Part shown: piece after piece, positions 8,810-19,212 of the stretch | How positions within the stretch are numbered: the stretch's first letter is position 1 | Layout: every line of letters begins with the position of its first letter | Source: Lingula anatina | Lineage: Eukaryota > Brachiopoda > Lingulata > Lingulida > Lingulidae | DNA length: 28,429 nucleotides | Direction: 5' to 3' | Assembly: GCF_001039355.2 (NCBI RefSeq) | Contig: NW_019776169.1 | Span: 46,883 to 75,311, forward strand | Translations under genes and position numbers: made by a program | Notes under the pieces: model-generated | Told to the model about the DNA's origin: nothing | The model's input: only the letters and a program-made list of their open reading frames with translations | Databases searched by the model: none

Positions 8810-11320
8810 ACTTTTTACTTCACAGCAGGATAAGAGTATGAGGAGGGACTAACCCCAGAATCACAGAAGAGATATAAAGAGAAACTGGAGCTTAGCATTT
8901 TGGAGATTTGTCCATACAAATTTCCCCGCAGTTGCTTAGGTGAACGATCGAAAGGACAGTGAAAGGAGTGACCAGAACGTGTGGTTGCCTTAGGGCCTTA
9001 ATATAAATCAGTATTAAGGGGTGGGGGTGGGGGAATACAGGATTATTTAAATAGAACCACAATAACCTAGATCTATATTAGATAAATTCATAAATTTAAA
9101 CTTATAATTACGCCTTTCCCTAATCTCCGCCTTCTCAAGTGACGTATCGTTTAAAACCGTGGAAATAAGCGCCCCTGATCGTTGTAGATCTAGAGATGAT
9201 ATGTTTGGTTAGCGATGAATTGTTGCTAGGGCCAAAAAATATGCGACGTCATACATGTGTAGTAGAAATTGCGTCATATACACATGATGTCAGTGCATGG
9301 GCCCTTGCATTATTGACGTGGCATTGTTTTATAAGTATTCAAAATTTCCAATGTCTGAAAGCGAGGAAATGAATAACTTAAATGCCACCCTTTATTGTTC
9401 TTTACACATTTTTAAAGAAGATGCCCTCCAACCATGTGGATATTTTGTTCACATGGGTGACAAAAATAGAATTGTCAGCTGCATACCTATACGTCATTAA
9501 TCACCTCCTGAAAGTGTGAAGTCAAGTTGACTCATGCGTCAAGTTTATGCTCAGCATCATACGCTATATAAGTCTTATTTGAAAAGTAAAAGCTCAGGAA
9601 TCATGATATGATGCTTAGTGCAACGTCATTGTGAAAGACCAGTTTTAAATGCGTTAAGCTGCCACAACCTCCCTCTCCAATGACACATAGTCAAGGTGAG
9701 GAAGATAACTTCACGGGATCATAAATAAAACTGTCATGATTTCTAAACTTGGCCTTCCTGTCATCTTCGATAAGGAAAAGAACATTCCGAGTCGCTATTT
9801 TTTAGTAAATGACAAACTTCATGATAACAGAATGGATGAGGACGCGACTCATATTTATTTAGGCGACACAAAAGATAAAAAATGACAGTTTTGTGGTACA
9901 TTCTACGGTTCATGACCTGCATTTATATTTTTAAAACTGCCCAAGGCAAAGAGTTGCACAAAGTTTAACGTGTCACAGCACTCCGTATACGAGTACATGT
10001 AGGCCTACATGCATTTAGCACGTCAATGCATTATCGACATTTGTCCACGAGCACGCTGGGCAGCGTGGCTGTATAGAGTAGGACGCTGAGCTGAAAATTA
10101 CCTGGAAGAAGAGGTAAATGAATATTGCTCTATTCATAACACTCTGTGATCAGTGACACGCAGACGGCAGTTTTGTGTGTATGTCATAGCAAAAAGAAAA
10201 AAAAACTAGAGCTGGACGGCATTTATATACTGGAGGTAGTCCTACAAATGTATCATAGCACAGAACCCTACATATATATTATAGAACTGCATATATACTT
10301 CATCGTAGCAGGAGGGATCCAAGATGAGAGTGTATACATGTATATATCTGTACCATTGAGAGTTATTATTTTAAAAGGTCAACGCTAAAAGAAGCCTGTC
10401 TTTATATCAGATTGATGATAGCGTCCATATTATTCATAATGTCAACAACTCAGCGCGAAGTTATTTAGTTCAACCACATTAATGATAATGATCAGATGTT
10501 TGCGTTTAAGTGACTCCTGCTTAGCGTCAAAAAGTGTCAAAAATGTAATGAAGTCTACGGACACGTATTATGTATAAACCATGATTTGAAACAAATAAGA
10601 ATGATTATTTTACTGTTTGAAAGGTATGTTTTCCTTACTGCAAGACTGAATTTTATTTTACATGAGACAGTAAGATGGGCCGCGCTGCATGATTTAACGT
10701 ACGGTGTTTCACAAAGTCATTCTAATAGCCACGTACAAATGTTGTTTGTCATTACAGCTATTGCAAAATGTGTGTAGATTTATAGGCGAATAATTTCCAA
10801 TCTTATTCACTCATAGCATATTTACAAAATAATGTAAACCTTCCTAAAAACGATGAAGTATTCTCTGTGCAGTATAGGTCAATGCATGTATATTGAAAAC
10901 TCATTTTGCTTTGATTGAAAGGAAATAATGGTTGATTTGTCGTGAAATATAATATCCGAAAAATGTGCTTCAGAAGTAGGCATGTGATTGATAATGAAAA
11001 CAGTGAAGACATGATTGTGACATACACGTAGTGTAGTCTTGTCGCAACTAAAGCATTTGATGTAGCGGGCATATTTATTTGATTATTATTCTTTATATTA
11101 ATTTTCTTTTTTTATTTTTATTGAAAGAAAGTTTTACAGAGTAATACATCAGACTTTTAAACAGAGTAATTTTGCATGAAATCAGTTATTTCTTATTAAC
11201 GGCTTCTCTGTTTAGGCTGATACCTAATTTACGGGCAGCTAGGATCCAAAGTTTCCTGCGACGTGCTTTAAGTTGGGATGATCCAGCAGAGTGTATAGTA
11301 GAGTACGATATGGTTACATC
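8581..11320. other. Spacer between the divergent GNS and unidentified membrane-protein genes
   Basis: No exon was recognised. Several CRE/ATF-like half sites (TGACGT or ACGTCA) lie between 9139 and 9630. The rest is AT-rich sequence with short A or T runs. The promoter and any untranslated first exon of the plus-strand gene at 11321 must lie here or just upstream of its start, but cannot be placed. Confidence 0.6.
8776..8807. repeat. (TA)n microsatellite
   Basis: About 16 TA units roughly 300 bp upstream of the GNS start. Confidence 0.95.
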
Positions 11321-11369
11321 ATGGCATCCAATGCCACTGCCCTTTTCAACATCAGCAGTTATGATGAGG
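11321..11369 (+). CDS. Membrane-protein gene, exon 1
   Basis: Encodes MASNATALFNISSYDE plus one base, ending at donor GTAAGA. The following intron holds a CT/CA microsatellite. An upstream untranslated exon cannot be excluded. Confidence 0.7.
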
Positions 11370-11405
11370 GTAAGAATGAACAGTGCTCCCTCTCTCTCCC
11401 TCCCC

Positions 11406-11440
<35 letters not shown>

Positions 11441-12883
11441 CGACAGAAAGACATTTGATTCTCGTGTTTTATGTACAAGTCAGACACTGAAGAAGCACAT
11501 GAACAATGTTTCTTAGAAGAACAACTTAATTCGTTTTTTTTTTATTTGTAGATCCGCTACTCGACGGTGAACTGTGGTCAACGTACTTAAATGGCGGTAT
11601 ATTTGCTGCAGTGCTTTTTGTTGTAATCGTTCTTGGTACCGTTATACTCTTAAAATTACATGGATTACGGACACAACCAGGGTAATGAATTCATATTTTT
11701 CTCATAAATAACTAACGATACAGCAAATAGTGCCAGTACACGTAATTTCAGTACTTAGGAATAGGTTATTTATTCGTTAAAGAAACACGTTATCAAGAGT
11801 AGGCATTTAATGTCGGAAGTTGACCTGTATTAATACACGGTACAGGTACATGTAGCTTGCTGCACGTAAGATAGCTTTTCAACTTGCTCTCTCACTTTTT
11901 CCTTATACGTTTACACTGCCTTCTGCACTAGCCGGTACACCTCTTTTCCTATAATTTCAAATATATGCACATTTATTTTGTTTTTACTCTGAAATATCTC
12001 GGGTGTGGATAATTTACCTTTGCCATCCATATCTTCTGGATCCGCAATTGCGGTTATACCATGTATGGTTAACAAATTCAGTTACATTTGCAGGAGTCAA
12101 GAAGTGTGCGAAAAAGAGCGGTACGAAACAGATGGAAAAACGAAGGTAAATGCTTTTTATAATATGTTTGAAATCTATATAAAAATAAAATAAAATAAAA
12201 TAAAATAAAATAAAATAAAATAGAGACACGTAAAAACGCAATTCTGACATCATGCATTCCATGCATATTGTTTTGTTTGCCCACGATTTGGGGGATTTTT
12301 ACTTATTCTTAATGATACATGTATTAATCTATAGCATCCTCAATACTCTCGCTCTCTGTTTGACTCAAATTATTTTATTTTGGATATATCTTATGTAAAA
12401 AAAAAAATGGGGTCGTATGCGCTCGCGTGATCGCTAAAGTAAACCAACGGGCAAAATCAATGTTGTTTGTCTTTGCAGGAAAAAGGCAATGATGGGCAGG
12501 TGCTGCCGCCTAGCGCCGAAACAGAAACGGCAAGCGCAAGCCGCGAGAAAACGCCCCCGGTGAATGACGTAAAAGTAACCACTCCCTTGTCTCTGTCCCC
12601 ACTCAAAGCCGGGTATTACTATTACAGTTTCCATGGCGATGACCCGGATCTACAAGGTTTTGGTGACAATGGAAATATTTATGCAAATGGCGACATAGTC
12701 CGCGCCTATAATTTGGAGACTGGTTCATTAGACCACAAGAGATTGAGTAGGTCTTTAAAACGAATGGTATCTGAGATCAAGGAAATCCGAGGTCAGGACA
12801 ACACAGACACAGAAAGTGCCCAGAATTCATCAGGGAGTGTATCAGTAGATGGCATTGTAACAGAGCTACGTGACGTAACGTGA
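11321..12883 (+). CDS. Unrecognised single-pass membrane protein, 211 residues
   Basis: Exons 11321-11369, 11552-11681, 12094-12145 and 12479-12883 join in frame with GT-AG borders, phases 1, 2 and 0. The start has A at -3 and G at +4. The N-terminal 30 residues carry two N-glycosylation sequons (NAT at 4, NIS at 10) and no signal peptide. One membrane span (about 31-51, IFAAVLFVVIVLGTVILL) is followed by basic KLHGLR, predicting an outside N-terminus and a 160-residue cytoplasmic tail. The tail is rich in Ser, Thr, Glu and Pro, then has a tyrosine cluster YYYYSFHGDDPDLQGFGDNG at 123-142 and a basic helix near 163-181. I recognise no family. The splice pattern and stop-free last exon argue that it is real; the function is unknown. 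Confidence 0.75.
11386..11439. repeat. Compound (CT)n-(CA)n microsatellite
   Basis: CT-rich run, then about 9 CA units, inside intron 1 of the membrane-protein gene. Confidence 0.9.
11552..11681 (+). CDS. Membrane-protein gene, exon 2 (transmembrane span)
   Basis: Encodes DPLLDGELWSTYLNGG, the membrane span, and KLHGLRTQP plus two bases. Acceptor TTTATTTGTAG, donor GTAATG. Confidence 0.78.
12094..12145 (+). CDS. Membrane-protein gene, exon 3
   Basis: Encodes SQEVCEKERYETDGKTK after completing the split glycine codon. Acceptor TTACATTTGCAG, donor GTAAAT. The following intron begins near an (AAAAT)n array. Confidence 0.72.
12179..12222. repeat. (AAAAT)n microsatellite
   Basis: About 8 units of 5 bp in intron 3 of the membrane-protein gene. 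Confidence 0.93.
12479..12883 (+). CDS. Membrane-protein gene, exon 4 (cytoplasmic tail and stop)
   Basis: 134 codons plus TGA after acceptor TTGTCTTTGCAG. Contains the Ser/Thr/Glu-rich linker, the YYYY cluster, the basic region LDHKRLSRSLKRMVSEIKEI, and a C-terminus ending TELRDVT. Confidence 0.8.
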   Translation, partial: EKGNDGQVLPPSAETETASASREKTPPVNDVKVTTPLSLSPLKAGYYYYSFHGDDPDLQGFGDNGNIYANGDIVRAYNLETGSLDHKRLSRSLKRMVSEIKEIRGQDNTDTESAQNSSGSVSVDGIVTELRDVT

Positions 12884-13094
12884 GACCACGTGCTCGTAAA
12901 CTTAACAAAATGACAACTGTTGAAAATACGTTTTTTTAAAGTAGGTAGGCCTATATGTAGCCCGGTGCAGTGAACTAATACATGAATGTGCTGTCAGCTC
13001 TTTGTATAATATATAAAATGTAAAAAAACTAGAAAGAGGTGGCCGTCCCCTCCTTGCACTGCAGTTATCTTTTGCTCTCCTATTTTTTTATTCA

Positions 13095-13100
13095 AATAAA
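13095..13100 (+). terminator. Poly(A) signal AATAAA, membrane-protein gene
   Basis: First AATAAA after the stop at 12883, predicting a 3' UTR of about 230 nt. A second AATAAA lies at 13231-13236 on the same strand. Confidence 0.6.
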
Positions 13101-13172
13101 GATTTTTGCGGTAAGCGTATAGGCCAAACAGTTTTTTTTTAAGTTCCAAAGAATAATTTGATTTGCAGGTTA

Positions 13173-13178
13173 TTTATT
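13173..13178 (-). terminator. Poly(A) signal AATAAA (minus), ACP5
   Basis: TTTATT on the plus strand, about 120 bp past the ACP5 stop codon, predicting a short 3' UTR. Another minus-strand AATAAA at 13087-13092 would make the two convergent transcripts overlap. Confidence 0.6.
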
Positions 13179-13295
13179 GATCTCTCGTATATGATCTAAA
13201 CATGCCACACAATGTTCAGCAATGAATGACAATAAATGACCATTTTAAAGCAAGAACGGTGTCCAGATTCTTTTCAATTTTTCAGACGAATCCCA

Positions 13296-14146
13296 CTAGA
13301 TTGTCGCGGCACGGGGGTTTTCTTTTAAAAACCAATATATAACATTGCCGCCTTTGTCGACAAATGTCACATTAGCCACATTGTTGTGAATTGTCACCCC
13401 CACGAACCCTGGTGTGGATTCGAAGAACTCACTCGTGTATCCTTTATCTACGACGTCCTGAAGGCTCTCTTCGCTCCGGTCGTACAGCTTCGACCCGGAA
13501 CCGGAAATGACGTACTCGGTTGGGCGCGTGCCGTGGCTGATGTGCTCCAGACTGTGGTCGTGGCCTGAAAAGTAAAAGGCGACCTTTTCTTCCTCCATGG
13601 CTTTACGGTACGAGCTGGAGCTGTACATGGTAGGTGTGCCGCCATGCTTTCCCGAAGAGAGAACGGGGTGGTGGCCCACAGCGATTGTCCAGTCAGCCGA
13701 CGATCTGGTGATAGCTTTCTTCATCCACTTCATCTGCATTTTACTCTTGCAATTTTCGGTGTCGGCCACAATGAACTCGATCGTCACTTGGTCGCCTTCG
13801 TGGTCTTGTACTTCAAAAGTATAATACAAATTCGGCATGTACCATCTCCAGTCCATTGTTTGATGAGCCTTCACCTGGTAGATTGCGTTGCCCCAGTAAT
13901 GGTCGTGGTTGCCTAGACACGCGTACCACGTGATGTTAAGACTCGGGTCAACGTAAACGTCCCGGTAGAGTGTGTTCCATAACGGATCAGTTAAACTGCT
14001 CACACCCTCGTTGTAGAAGTTGTCTCCAACAGTAAGCACGAAACGGGCATTGTTAGCCTCCGCCCACTCGCCCATTGCCTTGGCAACCTTTGCTTGGTGG
14101 GATGAGTTGTAGCCCCAGTCTCCCAGCACGATGAACGAAGTCTTGC
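13296..14146 (-). CDS. ACP5: ACP5 coding exon 2: whole catalytic domain
   Basis: 851 bp after acceptor TTTTCTTTCTTTAG, carrying all five metallophosphatase blocks and the stop codon TAG at 13296-13298. The catalytic domain has no intron. Confidence 0.96.
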
Positions 14147-15266
14147 CTAAAGAAAGAAAATTCAATTGTGAATCCATTTCGTTGCATTTATTAGGGTACC
14201 TAGGTCATAATATGACCCGGTCATTATGGTCGTATTTCAGCCTACCTCCTTGATGCTAGAAATAGGCTATAGTTCTTACAAAATGTTTACTTATTTATTT
14301 TTGTTTAAACCTCTCAGTAATATTTCTCTTTCAAAAATGGACCTTACGTAACACGGACCTTTCACACAACTCGGCCAAACTCGAGGAAGTGGCGTATTGG
14401 TGAAAGCACCAAAACTTGGCGCCCCCCCCCCCTCCTTAATGCAACCCATTTCATTGTCAAACAGGGTAAGGTTTCTTTTCCTATCAGAGTTATCACTGAA
14501 TTGCATCCCTCATTGTTATAACATATTTTAGCGTAAGTAGTTTGACAGCCTAAATCTAAACCATTCCCATCTGCGCCTTTTCAGTCAAGGCACGGACAAA
14601 TCGTTGGAAGGGGCTCGCACGCGAGACGAGACCAAAGGATAATCAGCTAAGCGCAATCCCTGCGCAAAGTCAACTGCGTTCGGATCACGTGAACTCCCGT
14701 ACAGGTAGGGCAGATTTGCGGTCATCTCTTACTTTTCGTGTCACTTAGACCGGAAAGCTTGGGGCAGATTTTCGGGTGAATGAGACAAAGGAATCGTAGA
14801 GAGAAGGTGCTAGTATATTTCACTGTATAAAATAATTTGTCCTTGTTTAAGAATTATAGACATATACAGGTTCAAATGCCATCTGGAACTTCACTGTTGT
14901 GACAGTAAATCTCTTCTCCCCATCTTTTGCCTTCTGTTACTGTATTAGAAGCGACTGACAAATACGGATGTGTCAGGAATGGTAGTCCGCTACGAACCGA
15001 AGTCCGTTTTTCATTTATATGTAAGTGAGATTCGCCCTACAGTATGTAACGACTCCAATACTTCTCCAACCTGTACTAATCATATGGGACCCCGGACCTC
15101 CTTTCCAAGGACTACCATTCCTGTCACACCTGTCATACAGTACGCTACCTGGAAAATTGAAGGGCAGCTAATGCACAACAAAAATAAACTTACCTTGTAC
15201 TTTTGCAATCCATAAAAAACTCAGTGAAATGACCATCAACAGAACGAAGACAACAGTTTTCGCCAT
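13296..15266 (-). CDS. ACP5: Tartrate-resistant (purple) acid phosphatase type 5, complete
   Basis: Secreted or lysosomal di-iron phosphomonoesterase. Two coding exons, 15266-15194 and 14146-13296, joined in phase 1, give 307 residues (human is 325). Residues 1-24 (MAKTVVFVLLMVISLSFLWI...) form a signal peptide. All metal ligands are present: D34 in GDWG, D66 and Y69 in GDNFY, N104 in GNHDH, H183 in VGHHP, and H220 and H222 in GHDHS; the GNHD histidine is H105. N-glycosylation sequons lie at 38, 95 and 283. The segment between VADTENC and the WMKKAI helix is only about ten residues, so the repression loop of mammalian enzymes appears absent. A good acceptor directly before the ATG (TTTTGTTCTTCCAG) suggests an untranslated upstream exon. 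Confidence 0.95.
14971..15128. repeat. Foldback element in ACP5 intron
   Basis: TGTCAGGAATGGTAGTCC (14971-14988) is repeated in inverted form as GGACTACCATTCCTGTCA (15109-15126) with one mismatch. Pairing extends imperfectly inwards (CGAAGTCCG against CGGACCTCC). The whole unit is about 158 bp, a MITE or foldback rather than a coding feature. Confidence 0.75.
15194..15266 (-). CDS. ACP5: ACP5 coding exon 1: signal peptide
   Basis: 24 codons plus one base. The ATG directly follows a strong acceptor, so the exon may begin at 15266 itself. Donor GTAAGT. The frame and phase fit exon 2 exactly, completing the glycine codon. Confidence 0.9.
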
Positions 15267-16461
15267 CTGGAAGAACAAAATTATTTAAATCTTTAATAAA
15301 AGAATGTCTGAATAAATCAGTAGCTAAATATATGAATGTCTGAATAAATAAATAAATAATGAACAATATAATACATGGACAAACGAATGGAGGTGAACGT
15401 TGTTCTTCTAAGTCCCATACGATAACTATAGTTCTTTTCTCCCTGTGTGTAACTCGTACCTTGCAATTGTCTGTGCGGACCTGCCTAAATTTTTGATCGT
15501 GTTCCTCATACCATGCTGTTTTTATAACTTGGCACATGCGCTCTTGATTACCGTGGCCAGGATTGCGGGCGCACCTTCCCAAATCAACGCCAAATTATAT
15601 GCGCCTGCGGTACCAGTAGAGAAGAAGATTGTTCAATTTCTTCATTATTTTCTTAGAGTGCTGGTCTCTTAGAAATGATCATTGCCTGTCACCGGGTTCC
15701 TAAATCGCCGATTATTCCCCCAAATCAAAGAGAAAATTATGGATAAAATACAGAAATAATAAAGGATTCAGTGAATTAGACAGAAATTGGCATAATGAAG
15801 CATAGGAATACGGGTACAAAACAAAATTTGTACAGCAAATTTTTTCTTATTGATCTAAAGTGATCTATCCTCCTATAACTTGATGATTTTGCCGCAGACT
15901 TTCTAATGAGGTTAAAGTTGGATAGATCTATATTTGTCTTTTTCTATTTGTTACGTTTGTTTTGCAAAATTAAAAATATATTATTTTTTAAAAATTGTAA
16001 AGGTTAAAGTTGCTTTAACAGTTGTTTATGCACTGTTAAACTGTTCATTTATACTTTTTATTATTTAATTGTTATTTCATATAATCGTTTTTGTGTTGCT
16101 GGTTTCTTTAATCTAGGTGGTAAAACATTTTCTACTAATGCAGACTCTAATGAACACATATGCACGTATGATTTTAAAATATTTTTTTACCCTGGAAGGG
16201 GATGGGACTGAGAAGGACCAGAAAAAATAATTGAAAATTGTCTATACCAAAAAGAAAAAAAATACTTTTTTTACAATAAATCCTTTTTGGTTTTGATCTC
16301 CTCACTCCTCTACGAAATGTTAAACAAGAAAAAACTCTTGGTTTATGTGGGAGTGAGTTAGAATAAGCACTGGTGATGGTGTTTACGCTATGAACTTAAT
16401 TGGAAAGGATTATTAGCCGAACTAATTTTTTTCATCCACTTGCCCTGAAAACAATTTAGCG

Positions 16462-16463
<2 letters not shown>

Positions 16464-16513
<50 letters not shown>
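16464..16513. repeat. (AG)n microsatellite
   Basis: About 25 AG units. A compound CG/CA/GA tract follows at 16599-16664. Confidence 0.95.
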
Positions 16514-16515
<2 letters not shown>

Positions 16516-16598
16516 AGCCAGCCGACAGTCACAGAGAGAAAGATATGCATGTGTCAACTGTAAAGAAATACAGACATAAAAACGGACGTACCCGCATG

Positions 16599-16664
16599 CA
16601 CGCGCGCGCGCACACACACATTCACACAGAGAGAGAGAGACAGAGAGAGAGAGAGACACACACA
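16599..16664. repeat. Compound (CG)(CA)(GA) simple repeat
   Basis: CGCGCGCGCG runs into CACACACACA, then GA-rich tracts. The open frames on both strands here are simple-repeat translation. Confidence 0.9.
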
Positions 16665-16977
16665 TAGGGACAAACCGACAGAGAAATAGACGAAAATACC
16701 AAAGAAGCTGACCGACCTGTAAATAAGGAAGTAAGCAGCAAGACATACAGACAACTTACTTTAAAGAAAAAAAGAAAAAAAAACCGATGCAGGTATCCTA
16801 CCATTGAGCAGCTTGTCTGAAATGGTGGGAAGAATCCTGTATTTGTAGACAGAAAAAATATGGCGGTTCCATGGTGTTTGGAGCGAGCACTAAGTCTTAT
16901 GTACATTTGTATGCAGCGTACCTGTCCGTGCTCGCATTACTTACAGAAAGCATTCATGACTTGCGCAAGCATAATGC

Positions 16978-16978
<1 letters not shown>

Positions 16979-17012
<34 letters not shown>
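16979..17012. repeat. (CT)n microsatellite
   Basis: About 17 CT units. Confidence 0.95.
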
Positions 17013-17019
<7 letters not shown>

Positions 17020-17218
17020 TGGTTTACTTTTTGTTCTGAAGATGCCTTTGAAACAAGGAAATGCTGAGAGAGTTCCTCCGTTTAAATATTAAAAATTCTT
17101 GAAACGATGTCTCTTCGAATCATAATTATGCCGTGATTATGTCATGTTAGCTGAAGCATTATCATACATGGTCAACTATTTCTGCATGCAGGCATAATTG
17201 CAACTTAGGTCTAAGGAT

Positions 17219-17221
<3 letters not shown>

Positions 17222-17277
<56 letters not shown>
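17222..17277. repeat. (TA)n microsatellite, longest in the window
   Basis: About 28 uninterrupted TA units. Confidence 0.95.
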
Positions 17278-17281
<4 letters not shown>

Positions 17282-17593
17282 TTGTTGTTTTGTTAAACAT
17301 CTGTCGTGTTGCTTATGTTTTTCTTATTTTTTATTTTTTTTTTTGTAATAAAAGCTGAAATTAAACAAATAATTCAAGAAAATAATTATAAAAGACTTTT
17401 AAAACAACTAAAAAGCATGCGTTAGAAAGGTCTTAACCTGAGGTACAATAAAACCATATAACCATGTAAAACTATCTCGACGCATTCCATGCCACGTAAC
17501 GTATTTCGAGCTCGGGTGCGTCCATGTTGTGGTAGTTGAGATTCCCGACGCATTCAGTTTCGACACATCCAAGGCACTTGTTTGTAAATTACA

Positions 17594-17826
17594 ACTAGAA
17601 AAGCACTCCGAGAGCTCAGACCTCCGCCAAGGCAGCGATTTTTTATTATTATTATTGATTACTGATTATTGATCCGGATCACCACCAACAACTAATCATC
17701 TCTTCCTTGGCCTACTTCTGACCTACCCTGAAAATTTCATCAAAATCGGTCAATAACTTTTTGAGTTATGTTGATGACAGACAAACAGGGGTGTAAACAT
17801 AACCTCCTAACCTAAGTGGAGGTAAT
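17594..17826. mobile_element. SINE/MITE-like dispersed repeat
   Basis: Begins CTAGAAAAGCACTCCGAGAG, then GACCTCCGCCAAGGCAG, GATCCGGATCACCACCAACA, TGAAAATTTCATCAAAATCG, AATAACTTTTTGAGTTATGT and TGACAGACAAACAGG, and ends in ATAACCTCC...GTGGAGGTAA. The CCTCCGCCAAGG start and GTGGAGG end form weak inverted ends. I recognise this layout as a repeat common in invertebrate genomes; the exact class (SINE or MITE) is uncertain. Confidence 0.65.
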
Positions 17827-18390
17827 TATTGACGTTATAAATAGGCGAAATATTTTGTACCACTTCTTCCGCGTCTTTGAGGTCAAAATGTGAAAGAAAA
17901 TTAAATGGGCGATACAAGAATATATTTAATATGAATCCAAACATTTCTGGGACGCTACGAATTAATTATTTTGATAAAAATGCATATCTCATTAATGAGT
18001 ACATTTTCTTTTTACTCATATTGGAAATACCTGACGTTACTCTGTGTACAGATGCGGAGTGATAGTCCTTTTTTAATTTTCAGTTTTTCTTTGCTTTAAG
18101 TTTTGAGATACATACTGGTCATTTATTCCATATTTTAATTTGGCTTTTGACTTCTGACTGCTAATAATGTATGAAATTAGAGGGAGAAATTCCCTACCCT
18201 TAAGGCTGGCCTTTCGTTATAATAACGTGCACTTTAAGAAAACTGGAGACTTAAATTAAACGATGTCTTCGTTCCCATAGCTATAGACAATGGTTCTCAT
18301 ACTTTGCACAAGATTTGTTAAAACAAATTGTTCTCAAAACGTTCGCCAGAAGAAAAGAATGTTAAAAAATCGTAACGAAATCTAGTCGTG

Positions 18391-18396
18391 TTTATT
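18391..18396 (-). terminator. Candidate poly(A) signal for distal caveolin exon
   Basis: TTTATT (AATAAA on the minus strand), about 490 bp past the stop codon. Confidence 0.4.
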
Positions 18397-18888
18397 TGAA
18401 ATATATACAATTTGCGCGCTCAACTGTGATAAATTGTGATCTCCAAAAAACGGTGTTGATAATATATATATAACATAATTAATCAAGTTGAACTCTTGTA
18501 TTCCAAAGATCTACAAAATCGTTAAATGTTAATACATATTAACTGTAATTACACAGATTCTTGACAAAGAAGTATATTCTTGGTTACAATATCACAGCAT
18601 CAGAAAAAGAGTGAAATATACTTAACAAATCGATAGTTAAAGTTTACTCTTAATTCCAGACACAACAACAAGTACAACAACAAAGGAGACGCAAAATCAC
18701 AAATATTAAGACTAGAGACCAGATTAAGAGTTTCTATATTTAAGGTTTCCGAATTGCATAGTATGAATATGTTTTGCTATGGCAAAAAGAGACTCTAACG
18801 AAAGGCTGTGTGCATTAATGACGCCATTGTCCCGAGAACTTTCTAACCATTCACGGACCGCAACGTCTTTGCTGCGTGCCATGTTTAA

Positions 18889-19212
18889 CTATTTCTTGAA
18901 CGCCGAGAATAGCAAGCTGCAGGCTTCGCACATCGGGTCACACAGACAGTGGATGCAAGTGGAATAGAACTTCTTGAAGCAGCCCAAGTTGATTTCGCAT
19001 GCCTTGTACATCGGGGTATAGTACCAGATATGGTCGAAAGCGATGCCAGCGAACTCGCAGCCCCAGCAGAGGGCGATGAAGATGCCACAGAGGAACGTGA
19101 GGATCTTGTAGCAGAGGTTTTTCCCACAAGTGAAGCATTTGTGAGAGTTGGTCCAAACGCAGTCAATGCTGTGGGTTCCATCGGGCTCGGCGAAGATTTC
19201 TTCAAAGTCCAC
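18889..19212 (-). CDS. CAV: Caveolin terminal exon, distal copy
   Basis: 107 codons plus TAG after acceptor TTAACATGTAG, which has a weak pyrimidine tract. Starts VDFEEIFAEPDGTHSIDCVW. Same length, frame phase and cysteine positions as the proximal copy, with an Asp (AFDHIW) where that copy has Ser in the hairpin. Open and intact, so probably functional if spliced. It may belong to a separate gene whose first exon was not found. Confidence 0.93.
   Translation of the reverse strand: MDFEEIFAEPDGTHSIDCVWTNSHKCFTCGKNLCYKILTFLCGIFIALCWGCEFAGIAFDHIWYYTPMYKACEINLGCFKKFYSTCIHCLCDPMCEACSLLFSAFKK

Larger units (their letters stand above)
15270..18888. other. Spacer between ACP5 and the caveolin terminal exons
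   Basis: No coding exon was recognised. It contains several microsatellites, a SINE/MITE-like unit and AT-rich DNA. If ACP5 has an untranslated first exon it is probably in the 5' part (15.3-17 kb), but it cannot be picked out. The 3' UTR of the distal caveolin exon occupies the right end. Confidence 0.6.

Noticed and set aside
13386-13916. Plus-strand and alternate-frame open frames over the ACP5 catalytic exon
   Set aside because: Shadows of the ACP5 exon, which has all catalytic motifs in its own frame.
15190-15582. 130-codon open frame on the minus strand
   Set aside because: It overlaps the ACP5 signal-peptide exon in a different frame and reads through its splice sites; the spliced ACP5 frame explains the region better.
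16456-16906. Several open frames across the AG/CA/CG tracts
   Set aside because: Simple-repeat translation (Ser-Leu, Arg-Glu and His-Thr runs) on both strands.
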